Positions 8,244-16,678 of a stretch of DNA of 64,000 nucleotides are shown piece by piece. Origin of the DNA: Chitinophaga parva (GTDB lineage Bacteria > Bacteroidota > Bacteroidia > Chitinophagales > Chitinophagaceae); contig NZ_QCYK01000003.1 of assembly GCF_003071345.1 (NCBI RefSeq), forward strand, positions 744,001-808,000, read 5' to 3'. The first letter of the stretch is position 1. Every line of letters begins with the position of its first letter. A program made the translations under genes and the position numbers. Below the pieces are notes generated by a model. It ran no database searches. It was not told the DNA's origin and saw only the letters and a list, made by a program, of their open reading frames with translations.

Positions 8244-8681
8244 ATGAAAGCCATTTACCTGTACCTGTTGTTTTTGTTGATGCCCCTAGCCGCACTGGCA
8301 CAAGATAAACAAGCATCAAAGCCCGCGTCGTGTAAGTGCGATTCCAGCTACACGTTTGTGGAAAAGATGCCGGAATTCCCGGGAGGAGAGGTGGCGTTAA
8401 ACAAATTATTGGGAGGAGATGTGCAAAGGATTTATGGCAGATGGCTGTACACCCTGAAAGATACTGCCATATTGTACACGAGGGTGGTGCTGGAACTGAC
8501 GGTTTGCAAAGACGGATATGTAGGCCTTGTACATATAAGCCAGCCCAAAGAATTGCCGGGTTCCTACCGCAGGCAAATAGCAGCCTGCATACAACGGGTG
8601 CCCTGGAGGCCTGGCAGGCAAGGCGGCAATCCAGTATGTGTAAAATTGCTGATACCTTTACGTTATGAATTGCAGGACTAA
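8244..8681 (+). CDS. Small exported protein with TonB-C-like domain
   Basis: 145 residues with a signal peptide (about residues 1-19, ending ALAALAQ). The mature part begins with VEKMPEFPGGEVALNKLL, the characteristic entry to TonB C-terminal-like domains of Bacteroidota, followed by VVLELTVCKDGYVGLVHI and VPWRPGRQGGNPVCVKLLIP. The usual TonB N-terminal anchor and proline-rich linker are missing, so it is unlikely to drive TonB-dependent transport by itself. Three cysteines (CKC and ACIQRV) could form disulfides. It sits between and opposite to recF and DUF721, overlapping the recF stop by 4 bases. Confidence 0.75.
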   Translation: MKAIYLYLLFLLMPLAALAQDKQASKPASCKCDSSYTFVEKMPEFPGGEVALNKLLGGDVQRIYGRWLYTLKDTAILYTRVVLELTVCKDGYVGLVHISQPKELPGSYRRQIAACIQRVPWRPGRQGGNPVCVKLLIPLRYELQD

Positions 8682-9796
8682 GGCATGGCCGTTTTTCCAG
8701 TATTGTTATCTCCTGTCTTCATCTCAATCAACTGCAACAACTCCGGCCGCTCCCCAAACGCCGCCTTCAACCTTTCTGCGTGCGTATCCGTAATGAACAC
8801 CTGTCCGTACGCATCCGCACTCACCAGCGCTATCAGCCGCGTCACCCTTTCCTGGTCCAGTTTTTCAAACACGTCGTCCAGCAGGAGCAGGGGCGGGTAA
8901 TGTTTTTGCTGCTGCATCACCCCGTACTGCGCCAGTTTCAGTGCAAAGAGAAAACTCTTGCGCTGTCCCTGGGAAGCACTGCTTTTCATGGCATGATCAT
9001 CCAGCAGGAACACCAGGTCATCCCGGTGAATACCGTCGCTGGTGCGTTGCAGCATTTTGTCTTTCGTGCGGTTGGCCGCCAGTACCTGGGCCAGGCTTTG
9101 GGTGTGCAGGCTGCACTGGTAGCGGATGTCCACCACTTCGTGCCGGCCGGCCAGGTAATCGTACCGGTCCTGCACCTGGGTGATGAAGGCCGGCAGGAAC
9201 GCGTTGCGCGCAGCGTATACCGGCTCCCCGTGTTGCACCAGCTGCGCGTCAAAGATGTCCAGCAGGGCATCCTGGGAGTGGGTTTGCTGCGGCAGGGATT
9301 TGAGCAGGCTGTTGCGCTGCTGTAATACTTTCTGGTAGGCCATGAGGTGCTCCAGGTAGCCGGGTTGCAGTTGGGAGAGGAGGCCATCCAGCCATTTGCG
9401 CCTTTGCTCGCTGCCGCCCAGGATGATCGCTGCATCGTCCGGGGCGATCATCACGGCGGGCAGCTGGCCAATGTGGCGGGAAAAGCGGTCATAAGGATCG
9501 TCATTAAGGCTGATCTCCTTTTTCCCGTCCTTAAAGGTGCAGACCACCTTTTCTTCCTGGTTATTTTTCCGGAAATGCCCTTCCAGGCGGAAACCGTTGG
9601 TATGGTAGCGGGTATTCTGGCTTTCACTGTTGGTAAAGTAGCTCTTGGTGAAGCAGAGGTAATAAATGGCGTCCAGCAGGTTGGTCTTCCCTGATCCGTT
9701 GGGGCCGGTGATGCCCACCACGCGATGGGTGAAGCGGAACTGCTGCTGGGTGTAGTTTTTAAACTGTACCAGCGAAATGGACTGTAGCGAAAGCAT
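8678..9796 (-). CDS. recF: DNA replication and repair protein RecF
   Basis: 372 residues when started at the ATG ending at 9796 (LSLQSISLVQFKNY). A longer frame to 9874 exists but spans the -7 box at 9851-9858. RecF is an SMC-like ATPase that loads RecA at single-stranded gaps with RecO and RecR. Walker A GPNGSGKTN is near residue 30, the signature ASQGQRKSF near 285, and Walker B LLLLDDVFEKLD near 315; the length fits the family. It is divergent from pdhA. Confidence 0.96.
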   Translation of the reverse strand: MLSLQSISLVQFKNYTQQQFRFTHRVVGITGPNGSGKTNLLDAIYYLCFTKSYFTNSESQNTRYHTNGFRLEGHFRKNNQEEKVVCTFKDGKKEISLNDDPYDRFSRHIGQLPAVMIAPDDAAIILGGSEQRRKWLDGLLSQLQPGYLEHLMAYQKVLQQRNSLLKSLPQQTHSQDALLDIFDAQLVQHGEPVYAARNAFLPAFITQVQDRYDYLAGRHEVVDIRYQCSLHTQSLAQVLAANRTKDKMLQRTSDGIHRDDLVFLLDDHAMKSSASQGQRKSFLFALKLAQYGVMQQQKHYPPLLLLDDVFEKLDQERVTRLIALVSADAYGQVFITDTHAERLKAAFGERPELLQLIEMKTGDNNTGKTAMP

Positions 9797-9850
9797 GCAA
9801 GTGGGCCTTAAAACCGTTTTAGCACGGGGGACATCCCGGCGCGGGGCCGG

Positions 9851-9858
9851 CAAATATA
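9851..9858 (-). promoter_or_regulatory. -7 promoter box, recF
   Basis: The minus strand reads TATATTTG, a perfect TAnnTTTG box about 55 bases before the recF ATG at 9796. Confidence 0.55.
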
Positions 9859-9929
9859 CGCCAAAACCCGCCATGGCAGGCCATGTTTGCCGGCCCCACC
9901 ATAAAATTTAGTTTTTAGGATTTTCCTGT

Positions 9930-9937
9930 TATATTTG
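9930..9937 (+). promoter_or_regulatory. -7 promoter box, pdhA
   Basis: TATATTTG, identical to the gyrA and 11022 boxes. Transcription would start near 9944, just before the GTG start codon at 9956, so the leader would be very short. Confidence 0.6.
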
Positions 9938-9955
9938 CGGACAAATTTAGAAAGA

Positions 9956-10966
9956 GTGCAAACTAAAACAGAAGGAAAGACGAAGTTCACCAAAGAAACA
10001 TACCTCACCTGGTATGAGTCTATGTTGTTGCAGAGACGCTTTGAAGAAAAGGCCGGCCAGTTGTATGGAATGCAGAAGATCCGTGGTTTTTGCCATCTTT
10101 ATATCGGCCAGGAAGCCATTTCAGCCGGTTGCGTATCCGCTACCAAACCTGGCGACAAATTCATCACCGCCTACCGTGACCACGCCCTGGCAATTGCCAA
10201 GGGAATGACCGCTAATGAGTGCATGGCCGAACTGTTCGGTAAAGCAACCGGTTGTTCTAAAGGTAAAGGAGGCAGTATGCACTTCTTCTCTAAGGAAAAA
10301 GGTTTCTTCGGCGGCCACGGTATCGTAGGTGCGCAGATCGGCACCGGTGCAGGTCTGGCATTTGCTGAAAAATACCTGGGCACAGATAACGTAGTACTGG
10401 CATTCTTTGGTGACGGCGCCGCCCGCCAGGGTATCCTGCACGAGACCTTCAACATGGCCATGCTGTGGAAACTGCCCGTGATCTTTATTTGCGAAAACAA
10501 CCGCTACGCCATGGGTACCTCCGTAGAGCGTACTTCCAACGTACTGGACATCTATAAACTGGGTGCCGCTTACGAAATGCCTGCCGACGATATTGACGGC
10601 ATGAGCCCCGAAGCCGTACACGAAGGCGTGTCTAAGGCTGTAGCCCGCGCCCGCGCCGGTGAAGGCCCCACCTTGCTGGAAATCAAGACCTACCGCTACA
10701 AAGGCCACTCCATGAGTGATCCCGCTAAATACCGTACCAAGGAAGAGGTAGAAGAATATAAGGAACAAGACCCGATCAACGTAACCCTGAAGACCATCCT
10801 CTCCAAGAAATGGGCTACAGAAGCGGAGATCGAAGCCATCAATGAGAAGGTGAAAAAAGAAGTGGAAGACTGCGTGAAATTCGCGGAAGAGTCTCCCTGG
10901 CCTTCTGATGACGAACTGCTGAAAGATGTGTACGTTCAGCAGGACTATCCCTTCATCGTGGACTAA
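9956..10966 (+). CDS. pdhA: Pyruvate dehydrogenase E1 component, alpha subunit
   Basis: 336 residues from the GTG at 9956. A TTG at 9935 is in frame, but it overlaps the -7 box and cannot be in the mRNA if that box is used. The enzyme decarboxylates pyruvate with thiamine diphosphate and passes the acetyl group to E2 lipoate. Visible: IRGFCHLYIGQEA near residue 45, the TPP-binding segment GDGAARQGILHETFN to ENN, and the phosphorylation-loop-like YRYKGHSMSDPAKYR. The separate alpha form implies a beta subunit; pdhB is not in this window, so the complex is encoded in at least two places. A hairpin terminator follows. Confidence 0.95.
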   Translation: MQTKTEGKTKFTKETYLTWYESMLLQRRFEEKAGQLYGMQKIRGFCHLYIGQEAISAGCVSATKPGDKFITAYRDHALAIAKGMTANECMAELFGKATGCSKGKGGSMHFFSKEKGFFGGHGIVGAQIGTGAGLAFAEKYLGTDNVVLAFFGDGAARQGILHETFNMAMLWKLPVIFICENNRYAMGTSVERTSNVLDIYKLGAAYEMPADDIDGMSPEAVHEGVSKAVARARAGEGPTLLEIKTYRYKGHSMSDPAKYRTKEEVEEYKEQDPINVTLKTILSKKWATEAEIEAINEKVKKEVEDCVKFAEESPWPSDDELLKDVYVQQDYPFIVD

Positions 10967-10978
10967 TCAAAAACTTTT

Positions 10979-11020
10979 AAAGGTTAATTGCCCATTCTGC
11001 GGATAAGCGGTTAACCTTTT
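10979..11020 (+). terminator. Terminator after pdhA
   Basis: AAAGGTTAA (10979-10987) pairs with TTAACCTTT (11011-11019), followed by T residues. It directly abuts the next promoter. Confidence 0.6.
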
Positions 11021-11021
11021 T

Positions 11022-11029
11022 TATATTTG
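11022..11029 (+). promoter_or_regulatory. -7 promoter box, TPR gene
   Basis: TATATTTG, exact consensus, 68 bases before the ATG at 11097. Confidence 0.6.
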
Positions 11030-11096
11030 TACAGCGGTGCTGCTCACGGGCGTACCGTTTTTTAGCATTTAATAAACAACATTCACAACACACCCA

Positions 11097-11810
11097 ATGG
11101 CAGAAGTTACAAATAAAGCCAATTCGTCCCACGACACCTCTAAACCTGTTAACAAAGAATTTGATCCGCAGGAGGCAATGGACCGCGCTTCTTTTTTCTA
11201 CAAAAAGAACCAGAATGTGATCCTGGGTGGCCTCGCCGCTGTGGTGATCGTTGTGGGTGGTTATTTCGCCTATAAGAACTTTGTCTCTAAACCGAATGAA
11301 GCAAAAGCACAGGCAATGATCTTCCACGCACAGGAATACTTTGCCCGCGATTCCTTTAAACTGGCCCTGAACGGCGACGGTAACAACTACGGTTTCCTGC
11401 AGGTGATAGATAAGTACGGCAGCACACAGGCCGGTAACCTGGCCCGCTACGATGCCGGTGTTTCCTACATGCGCCTGGGCGATTACCAGAAAGCCATCGA
11501 CATGCTGAATGGTTTCTCCGCCAGTGATGACGTGCTGCAACCCATGGCACTCGGTGTAACCGGTGATGCCTACATGGAGCTTAACAAAATAGACGAAGCA
11601 GTAACCGCCTACAAAAAGGCCGGCCACGCCAGTGATAACAACCTCACCTCCGCCATGTACCTGTTCCGCGCAGGCCTGGCCCTGGAAAAAGCAGGTAAGA
11701 ACCAGGAAGCGATCGACGTTTACAAAGAGATCCGCTCTAAATACCCGAACACCCTCGAAGGCCGTGACATGGACAAGTACCTGGCACGCCTGGGTGAAGT
11801 GAAGGAATAG
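11097..11810 (+). CDS. Membrane-anchored TPR protein (YfgM-like)
   Basis: 237 residues. An N-terminal cytoplasmic stretch (ANSSHDTSKPVNKEFDPQEA) is followed by one hydrophobic helix at about residues 41-62 (VILGGLAAVVIVVGGYFAY), then helical tetratricopeptide-type repeats with pairs such as AGVSYMRLGDYQKAIDML and AGLALEKAGKNQEAIDVYKE. This layout is that of YfgM/tetratricopeptide proteins of the inner membrane that bind other proteins, including periplasmic chaperone partners. No catalytic motif is seen. A long spacer with GGAAATT-type repeats separates it from ribH. Confidence 0.8.
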   Translation: MAEVTNKANSSHDTSKPVNKEFDPQEAMDRASFFYKKNQNVILGGLAAVVIVVGGYFAYKNFVSKPNEAKAQAMIFHAQEYFARDSFKLALNGDGNNYGFLQVIDKYGSTQAGNLARYDAGVSYMRLGDYQKAIDMLNGFSASDDVLQPMALGVTGDAYMELNKIDEAVTAYKKAGHASDNNLTSAMYLFRAGLALEKAGKNQEAIDVYKEIRSKYPNTLEGRDMDKYLARLGEVKE

Positions 11811-11811
11811 T

Positions 11812-12132
11812 AATTTCCAATACCAGGGAAACCGCAGGTTTCAACTTTAAATTTCCCTGGGGCCCAATATCAATTTCCAAAAGACATACCACACCACATG
11901 GGATGTTTTTTGGAAATTGTTGTTTTAAGGAAATGCTGGCCCCGCGCGGGTTTAAAAGCAATAGGGAAATGAGAATTTACCAATAGCATAAGCCCCCGTT
12001 TCACCGTAAACTTGCCGTTGAAGCGGTGGCCCCCGGGATTTGATAGTGGGGCTTCCGGGAGAATGGAAATTGTTTGCCGGAAATTATTTCCCCTGGTATG
12101 GGAAATTGTTCTTTGGAAATTATTGTTTCCCG
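11812..12132. repeat. Spacer with degenerate GGAAATT heptads
   Basis: The 380-base spacer before ribH holds no gene. It contains repeated AATTTCC (11812, 11850, 11872) in its first part and GGAAATT in the second. Two blocks show clear 7-bp phasing: 12065-12092 (GGAAATT, GTTTGCC, GGAAATT, ATTTCCC) and 12101-12132 (GGAAATT, GTTCTTT, GGAAATT, ATTGTTT, CCCG), so the second is a diverged direct copy of the first. A 9-bp inverted pair CCAGGGAAA/TTTCCCTGG lies at 11823-11831 and 11852-11860. The AATTTCC copy begins 1 base after the TPR stop codon. Confidence 0.7.
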
Positions 12133-12190
12133 AACGGTTAGTTGGAATTTCATTTAAATTTGGTCATCAAATCATAATATCAAGAAACCA

Positions 12191-12694
12191 ATGTCTACAA
12201 ATAATCAGAGCCTTTTGGATAATGCTGGCATTCTCAACCTCGAGGATGCCAGCATTGTTATGGTATCAACTGAGTGGAACCATGCCGTGACCAATGAACT
12301 GGTAGCAGGATGCGAAAGGACGCTAAAGGAAAATAAAGTCACTAAATTGTGCAAGGTGGTAGTACCAGGGGCCTTTGAACTGCCCTTTGCCGTGAAGCAG
12401 TACTGGGAATCCACCAAGGGCACCGGCAAGCAACCCAGTGCCATCATCGCCTTTGGTTGCGTGATCCGGGGAGGCACGCCCCACTTTGAATACGTGTGCC
12501 AGGCAGTAACGGAAGGTATCCTGCAATTGAACTTGCAACTGCCCATTCCGGTGATCTTTGGCGTACTCACGGTAGACAACCAGGAGCAGGCGGATGAACG
12601 CATTGGCGGTATCCACGGGCACAAAGGCGAAGAAGCGGCCCTCACCGCCCTGAAAATGGTGTCGTTTTTGCGCAACCTCTCCAAGAAAGGATGA
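12191..12694 (+). CDS. ribH: 6,7-dimethyl-8-ribityllumazine synthase
   Basis: 167 residues. RibH condenses 5-amino-6-ribitylaminouracil with dihydroxybutanone phosphate, the step before riboflavin. Family motifs are present: WNHAVTNELV (substrate), VPGAFELPFAVK, AFGCVIRGGTPHFEYV with the catalytic histidine, and PVIFGVLTVDNQEQADERIG. Length fits the family of capsid-forming 60-mers. No other rib gene is nearby, and the spacer upstream has no visible FMN riboswitch conservation. Confidence 0.96.
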   Translation: MSTNNQSLLDNAGILNLEDASIVMVSTEWNHAVTNELVAGCERTLKENKVTKLCKVVVPGAFELPFAVKQYWESTKGTGKQPSAIIAFGCVIRGGTPHFEYVCQAVTEGILQLNLQLPIPVIFGVLTVDNQEQADERIGGIHGHKGEEAALTALKMVSFLRNLSKKG

Positions 12695-12848
12695 TCGTTA
12701 CCGGGGAATCATCAGCGGTTAATGACCCGCTGTACCGTTAACAACTATCCGATCCACTTTTCGCAGCAGGCGGTTAACGGTTATACGATTAGCCATACAA
12801 CGGTTACACGCTTATACAATTAACGATTAACAATTAACGCTTAACAAT
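12695..12848. repeat. TAACNAT heptads running into the next start codon
   Basis: The last 28 bases, 12821-12848, are four units TAACGAT, TAACAAT, TAACGCT, TAACAAT; the final unit overlaps the ATG at 12847. Weaker copies (GGTTAAC, GGTTATA, GGTTAAT) and inverted GTTAA segments fill the rest of the spacer after ribH. No gene is seen. Confidence 0.7.
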
Positions 12849-13566
12849 GAACGTCCAGCTTTTTATTCCATGCTTCGTAGACCAGCTGTTCCCTGAAACG
12901 GCATTCAATATGGTAAAAGTACTGGAGAAGCTGGGGTGCACCGTCTCTTACAATACAGACCAGACCTGTTGCGGCCAGCCGGCCTTCAACGCAGGCTACT
13001 GGGATGAATGCCGCACCGTGGCCACCAAGTTTGTGAAAGACTTTACCCCTTACGATTATATCGTGGCGCCCAGCGGTTCCTGCACGGGCTTTGTCCGCAA
13101 TTACTACGGCAAACTGTTCGACAACTCCGCCGCTCACAATGAAGTAAAACAACTGAAGCGGAACCTCTACGAGTTCACCGAATTCCTGACCGAGGTGCTG
13201 AACGTGACAGACCTGGGGGCTACGCTTAACGGGGTAGGCACCTACCACGATGCCTGCGGTGCACTGCGCGAATGCGGCATCAAGGAAGGCCCGCGCAAGC
13301 TGCTGGAAAAAGTGAAAGGGCTGGAGCTACGTGAAATGACGGATTGTGAAACCTGCTGCGGCTTTGGCGGCACCTTTGCCGTGAAGTTCGAGCCTATTTC
13401 CATCGGTATGGGGGAGCAAAAAGTACACAACGCGGTGAATAGCGGTGCAGACTACCTCATCTCCACAGACCTGTCCTGCCTTATGCACCTGGATGGCTAC
13501 ATCCGCAAGCACGGCACCAACATTAAGATCATGCACATTGCCGACGTACTGGCAAGTGGATGGTGA
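12847..13566 (+). CDS. Fe-S binding oxidoreductase subunit, LutA/YkgE-like
   Basis: 239 residues made of two CCG (DUF224) domains. The first has CCGQPAFNAGYW near residue 42 and SGSCTGFV near 79; the second has YHDACGALRECG near 133 and TCCGFGGTFAVKFEPIS near 160. These cysteines ligate an iron-sulfur cluster in LutA, GlcF and heterodisulfide-reductase subunits. LutA works with LutB and LutC in lactate oxidation, but neither lies adjacent, so the substrate is uncertain. The start codon is embedded in a heptad run. Confidence 0.85.
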   Translation: MNVQLFIPCFVDQLFPETAFNMVKVLEKLGCTVSYNTDQTCCGQPAFNAGYWDECRTVATKFVKDFTPYDYIVAPSGSCTGFVRNYYGKLFDNSAAHNEVKQLKRNLYEFTEFLTEVLNVTDLGATLNGVGTYHDACGALRECGIKEGPRKLLEKVKGLELREMTDCETCCGFGGTFAVKFEPISIGMGEQKVHNAVNSGADYLISTDLSCLMHLDGYIRKHGTNIKIMHIADVLASGW

Positions 13567-13586
13567 TCATAAAAAAAGAAGACATC

Positions 13587-13997
13587 ATGAACCACTGGCT
13601 CGTAAAATCCGAACCATTCAAATATCCCTGGGAGCAGTTTGTAAAAGACAAGAAAACCTTCTGGGACGGCGTACGTAACTACGAAGCGCGCAACAACCTC
13701 CGCGCCATGAAAAAAGGCGACCTGCTTTTCTGGTACCACAGCAATGAGGGCAAAGAAATAGTAGGCATTGCCGAAGTAGTGAAAGAAGCCTACCAGGACC
13801 CCACCACGCCAGATCCCAACTGGGTGGTAGTAGACCTGAAGCCCGTAAAGCCTTTCAAAAAATTTGTAACCCTGGCCCAGATCAAAGCAGAGAAACGCCT
13901 GGAAAACATGGCCCTCGTGCGTCGTGGCCGTATCTCCGTAGTACCCGTTACACCAGAAGAATGGAATGTGGTGATGGAGATGGGAGATATGAAATAG
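13587..13997 (+). CDS. EVE domain protein
   Basis: 136 residues from the ATG at 13587 (NHWLVKSEPFKYPWEQF); an ATG at 13560 overlaps the previous gene and adds non-conserved residues. The EVE fold is related to PUA and YTH modules that recognise modified bases. Family motifs seen are FWDGVRNYEARNNLR, KGDLLFWYHSNEGKEIVGIA and the terminal VPVTPEEWNVV. The exact ligand is unknown. It lies 20 bases after the Fe-S gene and just before the sirtuin, suggesting a small operon. Confidence 0.9.
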   Translation: MNHWLVKSEPFKYPWEQFVKDKKTFWDGVRNYEARNNLRAMKKGDLLFWYHSNEGKEIVGIAEVVKEAYQDPTTPDPNWVVVDLKPVKPFKKFVTLAQIKAEKRLENMALVRRGRISVVPVTPEEWNVVMEMGDMK

Positions 13998-14005
13998 TAC
14001 AAACC

Positions 14006-14686
14006 ATGAAACCGAAACTTGTAGTCCTTACCGGGGCTGGCATCAGCCAGGAGAGCGGCCTGCGCACCTTTCGTGATAGCGACGGGCTGTGGGAGGGATA
14101 TGATGTGTACGAGGTGGCGTCGCCCGGGGGATGGGAAAAGAACCCCCAGCTGGTGCTGGACTTTTACAATATGCGCCGGCACGATGTGCTGAAAGCCGCG
14201 CCCAATGCGGCCCACACGGGACTGGCGAAGCTGGAGGACAAATACGATGTGCACATCATTACCCAGAACATAGACGACCTGCACGAGCGGGGCGGCTCTA
14301 CTAAAGTGCTGCACCTGCACGGGGAGATCACCAAGGCCCGCAGCGTGCTGGATGAATACCGCGCCTATCCCTACACGGCAGACCTCAAAATAGGCGACCT
14401 GGCAGCGGATGGCGGCCAGTTACGCCCTTTCATTGTATGGTTTGGAGAAGCAGTGCCCATGATAGAAAATGCCGCGGCCATTGCGGCAGCGGCAGATATC
14501 TTCGTGATCATCGGCACCTCCCTGAACGTGTACCCGGCTGCAGGGCTTATTGACGTAACGAAACGCAACATCCCCAAATATCTCATTGATAAAAGCATCC
14601 CGGCAGTCAGCGGCAGCCATCGCATCAAAACGATAGCAATGCCTGCTACATTAGGTGTGGCGCAGCTGTTAGCGGAATTGCTGTAG
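14006..14686 (+). CDS. cobB: Sir2-family NAD-dependent deacylase, lacking zinc cysteines
   Basis: 226 residues from the ATG at 14006. It removes acyl groups from lysines using NAD. NAD-binding motifs are present: LTGAGISQESGLRTFR, TQNIDDLHERGG, LHGE with the catalytic histidine, and GTSLNVYPAAGL. FYNMRR contains the Y-x-x-R pair that in SIRT5 and CobB binds succinyl or malonyl groups. The zinc ribbon normally lying between HGE and the WFGE motif is replaced by a segment without any cysteine (VLDEYRAYPYTADLKIGDL). I recall similar zinc-less forms in this phylum. It is 8 bases after the EVE gene. Confidence 0.9.
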   Translation: MKPKLVVLTGAGISQESGLRTFRDSDGLWEGYDVYEVASPGGWEKNPQLVLDFYNMRRHDVLKAAPNAAHTGLAKLEDKYDVHIITQNIDDLHERGGSTKVLHLHGEITKARSVLDEYRAYPYTADLKIGDLAADGGQLRPFIVWFGEAVPMIENAAAIAAAADIFVIIGTSLNVYPAAGLIDVTKRNIPKYLIDKSIPAVSGSHRIKTIAMPATLGVAQLLAELL

Positions 14687-14732
14687 GTTTGAACTTTTCA
14701 CGCAGCCTGTAAATTGAAGCCCGGAACTACCT

Positions 14733-16061
14733 TCATTCAAAGCTCTCCACGAACTTAATATCAAACTCCTCCAGTTCCTTTAATACCGGGTTGTAGATCT
14801 CCGGCAGGATGGGGATATGCAGGCCGGTAAGCGCTATTTTATCACTCAGTACCAGCTTGGCCATGATGCCCAGCGGCAGCCCCACGGTCTTGGCCATGGC
14901 GGTATGTACAGCGTCCTCACCCTGCACGATGAGGTAACTGTTGATACGCGTGGGCAGGTTGCGCCGTTCAAACTCAATTTCATGCTGCATCACGATGAGG
15001 TCTTTATCGTGATCTTCCATTTTCAGTTTATTTTCCAGCACGTGTTGCAGCACGTCGGCGTTGGAGCGTTCGCCCAGGGCAATCTGGTCACCGTTGAGAA
15101 TGCCCAGGAACTTGAGCTGGCGGATCACTTTCGACTTGGCGCTCACGCCCAGGTACTGGGCCACTATTTCTTCGTGCGAAAGATGGGCGGGATGCGCATC
15201 GATCTGCTGGGAGGCCCACTGGAAGTAGGGGAGATGGTCGGTACTGAGTTTAACGCCATCACGGGTAAGGCCCAGCTTTATGAGGGCATTCCAGCCTTCA
15301 CAGAAATCGGGGAAGCGCAGGGTGGCGCGCATGAAGGTGTTGATGTTTTCCAGGTGATAGGCTTCCATATAGCCCAGGGAATCACGGTTGGGATAATAGG
15401 CCAGCTTGCCGATGCTGGGCACCTGCACGGTTTTATTGTGGTCAAATAACTGCTCGTATTGTACTTCGCGGATGCGGCCTTTCTCTTTGTATACCGCACC
15501 GCTGCTGCCCGCCATTACAATGTTGCGCGGGTTCCAGGAGATCTTGTAGCTCCACGGATTATCATTGCTTTCCGGTGAGATGAGGCCGCCGCAATAGGAT
15601 TTGAAAGAAGAGATCTGCCCGCCTTTTTTCTCAATGCTGTGAATGAGTTTCATGGCAGACATATGATCCAGCCCCGGGTCCAGGCCCATTTCATACAGGA
15701 AAAGCACGCCGGCGGCGGCTATCTCGGGTTCCAGTTTTTTTACTTCAGCATCGAGATAGGAGGCGGTCAGCAAATGTTTTTTGAATTGGATGCAATCGCG
15801 CGCCACCAGGATATGGAGGGCCGGTGGCAGCAGGGAGATCACCAGGTCTGCTTCCCGGATGAGTTTTTGCCGGCTGCCGGCGTCTTTTACATCAATGGCT
15901 ACCGGAGTAGCATAGTAAGATTTGCCCGTTTTGGATTTCACCAGTTGTAGATCATGATCGGCCACGGTTACGTGCCATTTCTGTCGGGCTGCGTTGTGGA
16001 GCAGGTAGTCGATCAGGATGGTAGCTGATTTTCCGGCGCCAAACAATGTAATGTTCTTCAT
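14733..16061 (-). CDS. Saccharopine dehydrogenase-like protein
   Basis: 442 residues from the ATG ending at 16061 (KNITLFGAGKSATILIDYL). The Rossmann motif GAGKSA is at residues 7-12. Further family features are VISLLPPALHILVARDCI, LTASYLDAEV, YEMGLDPGLDHMSAM and KSYCGGLISPESNDNPWSYK. Members cut or form saccharopine in lysine metabolism (LYS9-type), moving between saccharopine, 2-aminoadipate 6-semialdehyde and glutamate. An aldehyde dehydrogenase of the antiquitin type and a DUF1338 protein at 32-35 kb would continue that route. No lysine-ketoglutarate reductase domain is fused here. Confidence 0.88.
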   Translation of the reverse strand: MKNITLFGAGKSATILIDYLLHNAARQKWHVTVADHDLQLVKSKTGKSYYATPVAIDVKDAGSRQKLIREADLVISLLPPALHILVARDCIQFKKHLLTASYLDAEVKKLEPEIAAAGVLFLYEMGLDPGLDHMSAMKLIHSIEKKGGQISSFKSYCGGLISPESNDNPWSYKISWNPRNIVMAGSSGAVYKEKGRIREVQYEQLFDHNKTVQVPSIGKLAYYPNRDSLGYMEAYHLENINTFMRATLRFPDFCEGWNALIKLGLTRDGVKLSTDHLPYFQWASQQIDAHPAHLSHEEIVAQYLGVSAKSKVIRQLKFLGILNGDQIALGERSNADVLQHVLENKLKMEDHDKDLIVMQHEIEFERRNLPTRINSYLIVQGEDAVHTAMAKTVGLPLGIMAKLVLSDKIALTGLHIPILPEIYNPVLKELEEFDIKFVESFE

Positions 16062-16643
16062 AGTAATTTGTACGGTCGTTAAAAAAGTGGCGGGGCAAAT
16101 TGCACGCAAGCACTTGGTTTATGTTCGGAAATGAAAGCAGAATTGGTTTGGGATGCTTTACATATTTTAATTATCCCCTTAAAACGTATTGACATCCAGT
16201 AAGCTATAAGTCGTCTGGTGGTTAGTGATAGGCGGCGAAACATTGAGTCTATTCCGCATATAATAATTCTCCTTTAACTGACAGCAAAAATAAGTGGTCA
16301 TTGGTTAATGCGGCGTTAATACAAAACTAAATTTTACCTCGTTTACAATTAGTTATGAGGGAAAATACTCATGTGTGAGGGAGGACAGAACCTGGAATTG
16401 AGGTAGTAAGTTACCGTGGGTTTGGAAATGGTTAACCGGAAATTGCCCTGCCGGTGCGTTATTCTTTTTTAAGTTTTTTTTAACAATTCCCCCTGAACCG
16501 TTGAAATTATCTCCAAGATAAATTGGGTCGGTTTAACGCATTGAAAACGAGCCCGCTAGGGTCACAAAAAATGGCCGCTGCTAATCACCGGTCCGTTTTA
16601 GCACAAATTCAGGGCAAAATTGCCGTTTTCCTTTGCCCACAGC

Positions 16644-16652
16644 TTATCCACA
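16644..16652 (+). promoter_or_regulatory. DnaA-box-like 9-mer
   Basis: TTATCCACA matches the strong DnaA box exactly, 27 bases before the gyrA -7 box. I found no second copy nearby, so this is not an origin; it could be a regulatory site or chance. Confidence 0.35.
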
Positions 16653-16678
16653 AGCGCGGAAATGTGACACAAACGGGT

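Noticed and set aside
11811..12190. FMN riboswitch before ribH
   Set aside because: None of the conserved FMN-element segments could be found; the spacer is repeats instead.
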